Assembly: GCF_014596565.1 (NCBI RefSeq)
Contig: NZ_NOIN01000010.1
Location: forward strand, 101,429-165,428
Direction of reading: 5' to 3'
DNA length: 64,000 bases
Source of the DNA: Pseudomonas sp. PSB18
Lineage (GTDB): Bacteria > Pseudomonadota > Gammaproteobacteria > Pseudomonadales > Pseudomonadaceae
Shown here: in pieces, positions 35,507 through 43,871 of the stretch
Numbering within the stretch: the stretch's first letter is position 1
Layout of the letters: every line of letters starts with the position of its first letter
Notes under the pieces: generated by a model
Told to the model about the DNA's origin: nothing
The model's database searches: none
Seen by the model: only the letters and a program-made list of their open reading frames with translations
Position numbers and translations under genes: made by a program

Positions 35507-36433
35507 TTACTTGAACTGGTCGACGTTTTCCGGCGTGATCAGGCGATATGGCACCCACACGGCCTGCTCCACCGGCTGTTTCTTGATCATTTTCACGGCC
35601 GTGTCGATCGAGCCGTCGGCCTGCCCCTTGGCGTCCTGGAACACCGAGACCGCCATGTCGCCCTTCTTCACGGCGTTCAGGCCATCCGGCGTACCGTCGA
35701 CCCCGGCAATCAGTACGCTGCCCTTCTCCTTGCCCGCACCCTTGAGCGCCATGGACGCGCCGATGGCCATCTCGTCGTTGTTCGCCACCACGGCGTTGAA
35801 CTCACGCCCCTGGGTCAGCCAATCGTTGACCAGGGTCATGCCCTTGTCCCTGGACCAGGTGCCGGTCTGTTCCTGTTCGATCTTGATGTTCGGGTATTTG
35901 GCGAGCACTTCCTTGACGCCCTTGGTACGGTTGGTGGTGGAGTTGTTGGCCAGGTCTCCCAGCAGGATCACGATGTCGCCCTTGCCACCCATTTTGTCGG
36001 CCAGGTATTGCATCTGCATCCGACCGGCTTCCAGGTCGTCCGAGGCAACGGTCACCACGCCGGCCGGCAGTTTAAGGTCATCGGGACGACGGTTGACGTA
36101 GACCAGCGGAATGCCGGCGGCCACGGCGGACTTGGTGATGCGCTGGGTCGCGGCGGTGTCCACCGGGTTGACGATGATCGCATCGACCTTCTGACTGATG
36201 AAACTTTCAACCTGGCTCAGTTGCTTGACCACATCACTGCGTGCGTCTTCGAACTGCAGGCTGACGCCATCCGGCATGGACTTGGCTTTCTTGTCCATGG
36301 ATTCACGCAGGTAAGTCAGCCAGGTGTCGTCGAACTGCGACATGCTGACCCCGATCTTCAGGTCCGCCAGGGCAGCGCCGCTGGCAAACATCAACGACAG
36401 GGCCAACGAGGCGATACGGGTCTTGGTCTTCAT
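35507..36433 (-). CDS. Sugar (inositol) ABC transporter periplasmic binding protein
   Basis: A 308-residue protein with a signal peptide ending in ASGAALA-D (cleavage near residue 23) and the type-I periplasmic fold: LKIGVSMSQFDDTWLTYLRE, VDAIIVNPVDTAA and VVANNDEMAIGASMALK. It resembles RbsB and IbpA-like inositol binding proteins. It is the first gene of the three-gene transporter operon, with a predicted promoter and operator about 300 bases upstream. Substrate assignment rests on its position within the iol cluster. Confidence 0.93.
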   Translation of the reverse strand: MKTKTRIASLALSLMFASGAALADLKIGVSMSQFDDTWLTYLRESMDKKAKSMPDGVSLQFEDARSDVVKQLSQVESFISQKVDAIIVNPVDTAATQRITKSAVAAGIPLVYVNRRPDDLKLPAGVVTVASDDLEAGRMQMQYLADKMGGKGDIVILLGDLANNSTTNRTKGVKEVLAKYPNIKIEQEQTGTWSRDKGMTLVNDWLTQGREFNAVVANNDEMAIGASMALKGAGKEKGSVLIAGVDGTPDGLNAVKKGDMAVSVFQDAKGQADGSIDTAVKMIKKQPVEQAVWVPYRLITPENVDQFK

Positions 36434-36487
36434 GAACGGTCTTTCTCCACATTCTTGTTGGTTTTATGGATAAGGCGTGTCGGAACT

Positions 36488-36640
36488 TCAGGAACGGGGC
36501 AAACGCACGATGGGCGCGCCGGGCATGCAACACACCACAGCGCCATTGCGCTGGATGCACAGGGATTCGAACAGGGGAAGGACTGCGGACAAGCGCAGCA
36601 GACGTGACGGATGAAACGCAGAGCGGCTGAAGGTTTTCAT
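36488..36640 (-). CDS. Possible 50-residue leader ORF upstream of the inositol transporter
   Basis: An open frame starting MKTFSRSAFHPSRLLRLS, moderately basic, with two adjacent cysteines near residue 37. It lies wholly within the predicted leader between the operator and the binding-protein gene. The ribosome site is weak (AGG 11 bases upstream). It may be a real short peptide or chance; I cannot identify a family. Confidence 0.3.
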   Translation of the reverse strand: MKTFSRSAFHPSRLLRLSAVLPLFESLCIQRNGAVVCCMPGAPIVRLPRS

Positions 36641-36734
36641 CGACGGTACCTGGCTGTGTTTCTTGTTTTTGTTGAGTCCGCCGCTTGTTTAAGAAGCCGT
36701 TGCACAAGCGGGAACAGGATGTCGGTAACCTGGA

Positions 36735-36766
36735 AAAGACTTTATTAGAAAATATTTTCCACATCA
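36735..36766 (-). promoter_or_regulatory. Predicted promoter with candidate IolR operator in its spacer
   Basis: On the minus strand, TTGATG (36761-36766) and TAAAGT are separated by exactly 17 bases. That spacer is TGGAA-AATATT-TTC-TAA and contains the 12-base perfect palindrome GAAAATATTTTC (36748-36759). The motif matches the iolC/iolR site at 45932-45947. It would control the leftward ABC transporter operon. Confidence 0.6.
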
Positions 36767-36781
36767 ACAGATTTTAGAATT

Positions 36782-37834
36782 TTATTCGTTTTTTATTCCG
36801 TGACCGATGGGCGCGGCCAACACCACCACTTCATGGCGCTCCGCGCTCTGCCGGGCAGCGTCCAGAATTCGAGTGGTCGCCAGTGCATCACGGGGCTGGA
36901 CTGGCAGCGGGCCATCTCCTTGAAGTGCGGTTTGCAGGCCCTGGTAGAACTCGATCCAGCACCCCCGCTCCGACGTCACCCGCTCACGCTCGGTGCCGTG
37001 CTCGAACCAGCCCCAGCGTCGATGCTCTTCGGTTCCCCAGCGCTCGCCCTCTGTCGCCGGGCTCAGGCCGGCCAGGGCCTGGGCTTCCTGCCCGTCCAGG
37101 CCCTCGACGGTATAACAACCGCCGCTGCCGCTGACCCGGAACCGGGGGCGCGGTGCGTTCTGCAGGCAGTTGCCACTCAAGTGCGACACCACACCGTCGG
37201 CATGGGTCAGGGACATGAAGAAACCATTGTCGAAAACCTGGCCTGGTTGCCGGTAGTCCAGTTCGGCGTAGATCCGCACCACCGGCCCGAACAGTTGCAA
37301 CGCCTGGTCCACCAGATGACTGCCCAGGTCACGCAGGAACCCGCCACCACTGCCTTTGCCAACCGACGTCGGCGAATAACGCTCGACACTGGACTCGAAC
37401 CGCAGCACTTGCCCCAGGACCCCGGACGCCAACAATTTGCGCACGGTCAGGAAGTCCGAGTCCCAGCGCCGGTTCTGGTACACGCACAGCGGCACGTTGC
37501 GTCGCTCGGCAGCCGATACCATCGCCTCGGCCTGCGCGGCGTCAAGGGCGAATGGTTTGTCGCTGACCACCGCCACACCCCGCTCGATGGCCTCCATCAC
37601 CACGGCCGGACGACCGTCCAGGGGCGTGGAAACCACCACCGCGTCGACGCCGGCCGCCACCAGTTGCTCCAGCGTGTCGAAAGCCTGGACATCGGGATGC
37701 TCGGTCGCCAGCTGCTGGCGACGCTCGGCGGACCGGGTCACCACGCCCACGAACGTCGCGCCCGGCAAACTGCTGATCAGCGGCGCATGAAAGAACCGTC
37801 CGCCTTTGCCGTAGCCCACCAGTCCGATTCGCAT
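36782..37834 (-). CDS. Gfo/Idh/MocA oxidoreductase, scyllo-inositol dehydrogenase IolW-like
   Basis: A 350-residue dehydrogenase whose N terminus GLVGYGKGGRFFHAPLI and central YQNRRWDSDFLTVRKLL (about residues 118-134) closely parallel B. subtilis IolW (YvaA), as I recall it: an NADP-dependent enzyme interconverting scyllo-inositol and scyllo-inosose. It also shows DKPFAL at the catalytic lysine position and FLRDLGSHLVDQALQLFG (about 166-183). An AAGGAG ribosome site precedes the ATG. It lies between iolG and the transporter operon in the same direction, so it would allow growth on, or synthesis of, scyllo-inositol. Confidence 0.85.
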   Translation of the reverse strand: MRIGLVGYGKGGRFFHAPLISSLPGATFVGVVTRSAERRQQLATEHPDVQAFDTLEQLVAAGVDAVVVSTPLDGRPAVVMEAIERGVAVVSDKPFALDAAQAEAMVSAAERRNVPLCVYQNRRWDSDFLTVRKLLASGVLGQVLRFESSVERYSPTSVGKGSGGGFLRDLGSHLVDQALQLFGPVVRIYAELDYRQPGQVFDNGFFMSLTHADGVVSHLSGNCLQNAPRPRFRVSGSGGCYTVEGLDGQEAQALAGLSPATEGERWGTEEHRRWGWFEHGTERERVTSERGCWIEFYQGLQTALQGDGPLPVQPRDALATTRILDAARQSAERHEVVVLAAPIGHGIKNE

Positions 37835-37871
37835 GAAAGCTCCTTGTAGATCGTTGAGTCGAGGCGGTCCT

Positions 37872-37963
37872 TGTGGGAGCCGAGCTTGCTCGCGATGGCG
37901 GTAGTTCAGTCAACATTGATGTCGTCTGATCCGGCGCCATCGCGAGCAAGCTCGGCTCCCACA
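37872..37963. repeat. REPIN (long spacer) between iolG and the iolW-like gene
   Basis: Facing arms GTGGGAGCCGAGCTTGCTCGCGAT and its inverse. It lies inside the iol gene series and could uncouple expression of the iolW-like gene from iolG. Confidence 0.9.
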
Positions 37964-37973
37964 GGAACCACCA

Positions 37974-38984
37974 TCAGCCGTAGAAACGCGGGCGCTCGGG
38001 CAACTCCACCTTGACGATCTGCCCACTGCCCTGCGCCTCGATGCAGGCATCCGCCGCCACCGCCGCCGCGAAACCATCCCACGCCGAAGGGCCGCCCACC
38101 TGCCCGGCGCGCACGCCGTCGATAAAGGCCTGCAACTCGACGTCATAGGCGGCGATGAAGCGATCCTTCCAGTCCATCAGGATCGCATTGGACAGCTTGG
38201 CGCCGCTGCGCAGTTGAACCTGGGACGGTTCCGGCAACTTGGCGATACCGGTCTCCCCCACCACTTCGCACTGGATGTCATAACCGTACTGGCAGTTGAC
38301 GAACACTTCCACGTCGATGCGCGTGCCCTTGGCGGTTTCCAGCAGGACGATCTGGGGATCGCGCAGGTGGGCCAGGGCCTTGCTGGTCTTGCGCGGGAAT
38401 ACCACCTGCACCGACACGTAGTCGTCGGCCAGCAGCCAGCGCAACACATCCAACTCATGGATCAGGGTGTCGGTGATCGCCATGTCGGTCTTGTAGTTCT
38501 CGCCCACGCTGGGGTTGCGATGGGCACAGTGGAGCATCAGGGGCTCACCGATCTGGCCGCTGTCAATCACCGCCTTGAGCGCGCGATAACCCTCATCGTA
38601 GGGGCGCATGAAACCGACCTGCACCAATCGCTTGCCGTGGGTCACCTCGGCCTCGACGATCCGGCGGCAGCCCTCCGCCGTGACAGCCAGGGGCTTTTCA
38701 CAGAACACCGGCTTTCCGGCGGCGATCGCCGCCAGCACGAACTCCTCATGACTCGGCCCCCAGGACGTGACGAGGATCGCCTCGACTTCCGGCGCCTTGA
38801 TCAATGCGTGCCCATCGGGATAGACCTCGGCGGTCAGGTTCAGGTCGGCCACGACTTTCGCCGCCTGGGCCAGGTTGATGTCGGTCACCGCCACCACCTG
38901 GCTGTTGAGCAAGGTCTGGCTGCAACGACGGATATGGTCCTGGCCGATGGCCCCGGTGCCGATGACGCCCAGCTTCAAAGACAT
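37974..38984 (-). CDS. iolG: myo-Inositol 2-dehydrogenase IolG
   Basis: The first step of inositol catabolism: NAD-dependent oxidation of myo-inositol to 2-keto-myo-inositol (scyllo-inosose). The 336-residue protein has GVIGTGAIGQDHIRR (about residues 6-20), the CEKPLAV signature (about 94-100) with the catalytic Lys, GFMRPYDEGYRALK and the TDTLIHELDVLRWLL helix (about 170-184) holding the catalytic Asp/His pair. AAGGAG lies 8 bases before the ATG. It follows iolD by 30 bases in the leftward iol operon. Confidence 0.95.
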   Translation of the reverse strand: MSLKLGVIGTGAIGQDHIRRCSQTLLNSQVVAVTDINLAQAAKVVADLNLTAEVYPDGHALIKAPEVEAILVTSWGPSHEEFVLAAIAAGKPVFCEKPLAVTAEGCRRIVEAEVTHGKRLVQVGFMRPYDEGYRALKAVIDSGQIGEPLMLHCAHRNPSVGENYKTDMAITDTLIHELDVLRWLLADDYVSVQVVFPRKTSKALAHLRDPQIVLLETAKGTRIDVEVFVNCQYGYDIQCEVVGETGIAKLPEPSQVQLRSGAKLSNAILMDWKDRFIAAYDVELQAFIDGVRAGQVGGPSAWDGFAAAVAADACIEAQGSGQIVKVELPERPRFYG

Positions 38985-39014
38985 GTAGAACTCCTTATGT
39001 AGGGTTGGGGCAAA

Positions 39015-40946
39015 TCAGTACTGACGAGCCTGGGCCAGTCGTTCATTAAGGGCCTTGGCGACGGCGTTGGTCCGGGCGCTGGTGGAGACTTGCGCCACAC
39101 CGACCCGCCACCAGGACAGGTAGCCGTGGATCATGGTCTTGGGCAGGACCTTGATGTCGATCAGGGTCGAGACCGTTTGCAGCCGTGCATCGGCCAGGGC
39201 CGCCTGCAGCTCGTCGAGGGTTTTCACCTTGTAGGTCTTGCAACCGTAGGCTGCCGCGCTCATGGCGAAATCCACCGGCACGAAGCCGCCGTCGAGCTTG
39301 CCGGTGTCCGGGTTGCGGAAGCGGAACTCGGTGCCGAAGCTGTCCATCCCGTTCCCCATCTGCAAATTGTTGATGCAGCCGAAGGTCATGTTGTCCAGCA
39401 GCACCACGTTGATCTTGCGCCGCTCCTGGATCGAGGTCGCCAGCTCCGAATGCAGCATCATGTAAGAACCGTCACCCACCAGGGCGTACACCTCTTTGTC
39501 AGGCTCGGCGAGCTTCACGCCCAGCGCCGCATTCACCTCGTACCCCATGCAGGAATAACCGTATTCGAGGTGGTAGGTGTTCACGCCCTTGCTGCGCCAG
39601 CTGCGCTGCAAGTCTCCGGGCAGGCTGCCGGCGGCGGCGACGATGATTGCGTCATCGGCGAGGGTTTCGTTGAGTGTGCCCAGCACCCGACTCTGGGTCA
39701 GACAGGAGCCGGTGAGTTCGATGAATTCGCGGAACACCGCCGGGTCCATCCCGTCGTTGATTTCCGGGACGAAATCCTCGGCCTGATAATCGGCCTGGTA
39801 GACCCTGTCCACCTCGGCCTCCAGTTGCCCCTTGGCGTCAGCGATCCGCCCGCCCCATTCGGCACGGTAATCCCCCATGGCCGCGGACAGCGCTTCCAGC
39901 CCCGCCCGCGCATCGGCCAGCAATTGCACGCCGTCGAGTTTCAGCGCGTCGCATGGGCTGACATTGAGGTTGAGAAATTGCACCTCCGGATGCTGGAACA
40001 GCCATTTGGAGCCGGTGGTGAAATCGCTGTAGCGCGTACCGATGCCGATGATCAGATCCGCTTCCTTGGCCAGCAGGTTCGCCGCCAGGCAACCGGTTTC
40101 GCCAACACCGCCGACGTTCAGCGGATGACTGGACACCACGGCGCTCTTGCCGGCCTGGGTCTCGGCAAAGGGGATGTCGAAGCGTTCGGCAAAGGCTTGC
40201 AGTGCGGCGTTGGCGCCGGCGTACTTCACCCCGCCGCCACAGATGATCAGTGGCCGGCGCTTGCCCTTGAGCAGGGCCAGGGCATCGCCAAGCATCGCCG
40301 CGGTGGCCGGACGGCGGTCGATGCGATGCACGCGCCTGGCCAGGAAATAATCCGGGTAGTCATAGGCTTCGCCTTGCACATCTTGAGGCAGCGCCAGGGT
40401 CACCGCGCCGGTTTCGGCCGGATCGGTGAGCACGCGCATGGCCTGGATCGCGGCGCTCATCAATTGCTCGGGACGGTTGATCCGGTCCCAGTATTTGCTC
40501 ACCGCCTTGAACGCATCGTTGGTGCTGATGCTCAGGTCGTGGAACTGCTCGATCTGTTGCAGCACCGGGTCCGGTTGGCGGCTGGCGTAGACATCGCCGG
40601 GCAACAGCAGCAGCGGAATGCGATTGGCCGTCGCGGTGGCCGCCGCCGTCAACATGTTCGCCGCGCCGGGGCCGACCGAAGAGGTGCAGGCGTAGATCTT
40701 GCGGCGCAGATGCTGCTTGGCGAAACCGATAGCGGCGTGGGCCATGCCCTGTTCGTTGCGGCCCTGATGAACCACCAGGTCGCCGCTGTCCTGTTCCAGC
40801 GCCTGGCCCAGGCCCAGCACATTGCCGTGACCGAAAATGGTAAAGACCCCGGCAACGAACTTGCTCTGGACGCCGTCGACCTCGACGTACTGGTTATCGA
40901 GGAATTTCACCAGGGCCTGGGCCATGGTCAGTCGTGTTGTGGACAT
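39015..40946 (-). CDS. iolD: 3D-(3,5/4)-trihydroxycyclohexane-1,2-dione acylhydrolase IolD
   Basis: A 643-residue thiamine-diphosphate enzyme that opens the diketo ring to 5-deoxy-glucuronate. Visible are the N-terminal ThDP domain with FGHGNVLGLGQAL (about residues 33-45), the GPGAANMLTAAATA segment, and the C-terminal cofactor motif GDGSYMMLHSELATSIQERR (about 494-513), in which GDG begins the ThDP-Mg site. The length agrees with IolD. AAGGTG precedes the ATG. A REPIN separates it from iolI upstream. Confidence 0.96.
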   Translation of the reverse strand: MSTTRLTMAQALVKFLDNQYVEVDGVQSKFVAGVFTIFGHGNVLGLGQALEQDSGDLVVHQGRNEQGMAHAAIGFAKQHLRRKIYACTSSVGPGAANMLTAAATATANRIPLLLLPGDVYASRQPDPVLQQIEQFHDLSISTNDAFKAVSKYWDRINRPEQLMSAAIQAMRVLTDPAETGAVTLALPQDVQGEAYDYPDYFLARRVHRIDRRPATAAMLGDALALLKGKRRPLIICGGGVKYAGANAALQAFAERFDIPFAETQAGKSAVVSSHPLNVGGVGETGCLAANLLAKEADLIIGIGTRYSDFTTGSKWLFQHPEVQFLNLNVSPCDALKLDGVQLLADARAGLEALSAAMGDYRAEWGGRIADAKGQLEAEVDRVYQADYQAEDFVPEINDGMDPAVFREFIELTGSCLTQSRVLGTLNETLADDAIIVAAAGSLPGDLQRSWRSKGVNTYHLEYGYSCMGYEVNAALGVKLAEPDKEVYALVGDGSYMMLHSELATSIQERRKINVVLLDNMTFGCINNLQMGNGMDSFGTEFRFRNPDTGKLDGGFVPVDFAMSAAAYGCKTYKVKTLDELQAALADARLQTVSTLIDIKVLPKTMIHGYLSWWRVGVAQVSTSARTNAVAKALNERLAQARQY

Positions 40947-40974
40947 GCTTGCACCTTGTCTGGAATGCGATCCC

Positions 40975-41063
40975 TGTGGGAGCGAGCCTGCTCGCGAAGC
41001 GGTGTATCAGACAACATCACTGTCGAATGTGAGATCGCTTTCGCGAGCAGGCTCGCTCCCACA
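40975..41063. repeat. REPIN (long spacer) between iolI and iolD
   Basis: Facing arms GTGGGAGCGAGCCTGCTCGCGA and inverse, immediately upstream of iolD on the transcribed strand. Confidence 0.92.
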
Positions 41064-41091
41064 AGGGGGCTCATCATTTTTGAGAGGCGTG

Positions 41092-41913
41092 TCAGGCCTG
41101 GGAATTCTGCAGATGGCTCATGCTCGCCCCCAATGCCTGGCGAATATCAGCCATTTCGTGGACGCTCTCGGCGAACGGCTCGAAGGAGAAGTAACCTTCA
41201 TAGCCACCGGCCCGCAGCGCCTCGATCTGCGCGGCGTTGCCGAGGATATCGGCCTTGCCCACCAACACCCGGTGGCCGTCGCGGATCGTCGCCAATGGCG
41301 CCTGGGCATCTTCCACGCCGGAGATGTGCACCAGCCCGGTCAGCTCGGGGAAGAACGCTTGTTCACTCGCCAGATGGTGGTGAAAGGTATCGTGCACCAG
41401 GCGGAATACATCCAGCCCGCCGATAGCCTTGATCGCATCCACCGCCGTCCCCTTGCGGCGCAACGAGCACTCCTCGAACCCCAGGGGCTCGATGAAGCCG
41501 TAGATGCCAAAGGCCCGCAGGATCGGCGCCAGTTCGCTGAGCGCCGTACGCAACCCCGCCGCGCGCTCGGCCTCGCTGCGTGGGTCGGCACGGTCATTGA
41601 GCGGGCACATGACCAGGCCCTTGGCGCCACATTCGCGCGCATAGTCGGCCAGTCTCACGGCCTGGGCGCGACGCTCCTCGTTCCACACATCGAAGGGATA
41701 GAGGGCGTTGATCGACAGCACCTTGATGCCCCGCTCCTCGCACAACTCGCGCACACGGGCAGGCGCCATGCCGTTCTCGATCTCGACGCCTTTCAGGTCA
41801 TTGCGAATCTCGATGGCGTCGGTTTTCAGGGCCAGGGCCAGATCGATGAATTCGGGCAACGACAGGCGCGGAGCGACCATTCGGTTCAAGGCAAAACGCA
41901 GGGGCTTATTCAT
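41092..41913 (-). CDS. iolI: 2-Keto-myo-inositol isomerase IolI
   Basis: A 273-residue TIM-barrel protein that interconverts inosose isomers. Alignment from memory with B. subtilis IolI: VLSINALYPFDVW here versus its LALNALVFF, LVHDTFHHH (about residues 178-186) versus LVLDSFHFH, and LVHISGVEDA versus its HIDDTED, all metal-site strands. The conserved Glu of FIEPLGFEECSL (about 144-155) also fits. GGAGGG lies before the ATG at 41913. It is 59 bases after iolB in the leftward operon. In pseudomonads it is often annotated only as TIM-barrel protein. Confidence 0.85.
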   Translation of the reverse strand: MNKPLRFALNRMVAPRLSLPEFIDLALALKTDAIEIRNDLKGVEIENGMAPARVRELCEERGIKVLSINALYPFDVWNEERRAQAVRLADYARECGAKGLVMCPLNDRADPRSEAERAAGLRTALSELAPILRAFGIYGFIEPLGFEECSLRRKGTAVDAIKAIGGLDVFRLVHDTFHHHLASEQAFFPELTGLVHISGVEDAQAPLATIRDGHRVLVGKADILGNAAQIEALRAGGYEGYFSFEPFAESVHEMADIRQALGASMSHLQNSQA

Positions 41914-41972
41914 ATTGTTATCCCTCCAGTATCCATACGAAACGGCTTGGGTGAACGGGCAGCAAACGATGT

Positions 41973-42782
41973 TCAGAGATCCAGCAACCAACTGTGCTGC
42001 GGGTCGTTATGGAACTGCCAGACCCGCTTCGGGCCGGCCATGACGTTCAGGTAGTACGACTCGTACCCATAAGGCACGCTGACCGGATGGTAGCCCTTGG
42101 GTACCACCACCAGGTCGCCGTTCTCCACGGCCATGGCCTGGTCGATACTGCGGTCGTCGGTGTAGACCCGCTGGAACACGAAGCCTTGGGATGGGTTGAC
42201 CTGGTGATAGTAGGTTTCTTCCAGGAAACTCTGGTGCGGCAGGTCGTCGGTGTCGTGCTTGTGGGGTGGATAGCTCGACGAGTGGCCCGACGGCGTGCGC
42301 ACTTCCACCACCAGCAACGAGTGGGCAGGTTCGCTGTCCGGCAGGATGTCGCAGACATACCGGGTGTTCGCCCCCTTGCCGCGCACGCTGCGCTTCATGC
42401 TGTCGGGACGGATCAGCCGTGGGCCGTAATCGTTCCGGCTGGAACCCGGAGCGGCACAGACGGCGACCTGTACGTCGCTCAAGGCGATCACCTGGGCCTG
42501 GCTGCCGGGCGGCAGGTAGGCGGCATAGGGCGACTTATCCTCGAACACCGACTGGCGATCGCCGAGGTTGTCCCAGGCGAAGCTGCCCTGCCCTGGCGCT
42601 TCGCCCTTGAGGCTGATGCGACCACTGAGCAGCACCAGGCACAACTCCTTGTCACCGGCGGCCACCGGCAGGGTTTCGCCGAGGCTCAGGCGGTAGGCCG
42701 CGAACCCGACGTATTCCAGCTCGCCCTGGGGCAGTTGGACCATGGTCCGGCCACCGGGCTGGTTCTTGATCAACAGACTCAT
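41973..42782 (-). CDS. iolB: 5-Deoxy-glucuronate isomerase IolB
   Basis: A 269-residue double-cupin protein converting 5-deoxy-glucuronate to 2-deoxy-5-keto-gluconate. The metal-binding cupin motif is visible as SSYPPHKHDTDDLPHQSFLE (about residues 174-193), with GDLVVVPKGYHPVSVPYGY (about 225-243) in the second part. The ATG at 42782 overlaps the iolE stop as ATGA, so it is translationally coupled to iolE. Confidence 0.94.
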   Translation of the reverse strand: MSLLIKNQPGGRTMVQLPQGELEYVGFAAYRLSLGETLPVAAGDKELCLVLLSGRISLKGEAPGQGSFAWDNLGDRQSVFEDKSPYAAYLPPGSQAQVIALSDVQVAVCAAPGSSRNDYGPRLIRPDSMKRSVRGKGANTRYVCDILPDSEPAHSLLVVEVRTPSGHSSSYPPHKHDTDDLPHQSFLEETYYHQVNPSQGFVFQRVYTDDRSIDQAMAVENGDLVVVPKGYHPVSVPYGYESYYLNVMAGPKRVWQFHNDPQHSWLLDL

Positions 42783-43672
42783 GACGAACTCCTTTCCTGC
42801 AGCAAGGCGCGCAAGGTGTCGTAACCCTTCTTGGCGTAGATATAACTCGGTGCAACCGCCGGATCCTGCTCGGCTTCCACCACCAGCCAACCCTGGTAAT
42901 CGCCGGCCAGCAGGACGTCCAGCAACGCGGCGAAATCAATGTCGCCGTCCCCCGGCACGGTAAAGGTGCCGTTGACGATGCAGTCCGGGAAGCTCCACAG
43001 ATGGTTGCGCGCCAGTTGCACCACCGGCTTGCGTACATCCTTGAAGTGCACATGACAGACCCGCTCGATGTGCTTGCGCAACACCTGCAGCGGCTCGCCG
43101 CCGCCCATGTAGCAGTGACCCGAGTCGAACAGCAGGCCGACCTCACTGCCGGTCAGGGCCATCAGTTTGTCGATGTCCGAGGGCGATTCGACGTAGGCCC
43201 CCATGTGATGGTGATACGCCAGGCGCACGCCCTGGGACAGGGTAAAGCGGGCCAATTCGGTCAGCTTGTCGGCATAGGTCTGCCAGGCGCCGTCGGTGTG
43301 GAAGCGCGGCCGCTCGATCAGGGGGATGCGCTGGCCTTGGATAGAGTCGGCGACTTCGCCATAGACCAGCACCGTGGCGCCGTTTTGCGCCAGCAACTGC
43401 ACATGGGCGGCAATCGCGTCGATTTCCTCGGCCGCCGAGCGCCGGGCCAGGCGACTGGAGTACCAACCGGACACCAGCGCCAGGTCATAGGGACGCAGGA
43501 CATCGCCGACGCCCTTGGCGTCCTTGGGAAACTTGCCATTGAGCTCGAACCCCTCGTAGCCGATGGCCTTGCCTTCGCTCAGCGCGGTGCTCAACGGCGT
43601 CTCACCGCCCAGGGACGGCAAGTCGTCGTTGCTCCAGGAAATCGGGTTGATGCCAATTCGAATAGCGGGCAT
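42779..43672 (-). CDS. iolE: Inosose dehydratase IolE
   Basis: A 297-residue TIM-barrel enzyme that dehydrates 2-keto-myo-inositol. The N terminus reads IRIGINPISWSNDDLPSLGG (about residues 4-23), a hallmark of IolE. The metal-site strands LAYHHHMGAYVES (about 141-153), LLFDSGHCYMGGG and VCHVHFKDVRKP are all intact. The start at 43672 has AAAGG upstream. It is the second gene of the operon, separated from iolC by a REPIN of a different family. Confidence 0.95.
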   Translation of the reverse strand: MPAIRIGINPISWSNDDLPSLGGETPLSTALSEGKAIGYEGFELNGKFPKDAKGVGDVLRPYDLALVSGWYSSRLARRSAAEEIDAIAAHVQLLAQNGATVLVYGEVADSIQGQRIPLIERPRFHTDGAWQTYADKLTELARFTLSQGVRLAYHHHMGAYVESPSDIDKLMALTGSEVGLLFDSGHCYMGGGEPLQVLRKHIERVCHVHFKDVRKPVVQLARNHLWSFPDCIVNGTFTVPGDGDIDFAALLDVLLAGDYQGWLVVEAEQDPAVAPSYIYAKKGYDTLRALLQERSSS

Positions 43673-43722
43673 GGCTGCACCTTTTATTGTTTTCATACTA
43701 AATACATTTGTGAACACAGCAC

Positions 43723-43854
43723 TGTGGCGAGGGGATTTATCCCCGCTGGGCTGCGAAGCAGCCCTAAAACCATGCGGCTCGGTGTGTCAGGCAGATTGAG
43801 TCGGCTGCTTTGGGGCTGCTTCGCAGCCTAGCGGGGATAAATCCCCTCGCCACA
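43723..43854. repeat. REPIN-like inverted repeat (GTGGCGAGGGGATTTATCCCCGCTG type)
   Basis: Facing arms TGTGGCGAGGGGATTTATCC and its inverse with a GCTGCGAAGCAGCCC inner stem. It lies between iolC and iolE. The same family appears at 52574-52704 and as a half element at 33790-33838. Confidence 0.88.
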
Positions 43855-43871
43855 AAGGCCCGCTGCATGGG

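Larger units (their letters stand above)
36434..36781. other. Long leader/promoter gap of the inositol ABC transporter
   Basis: These 348 bases separate the iolW-like stop from the binding-protein start. They hold a predicted promoter with an internal palindrome (36735-36766), an approximately 290-base leader and a possible 50-codon upstream frame at 36488-36640. Confidence 0.6.
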
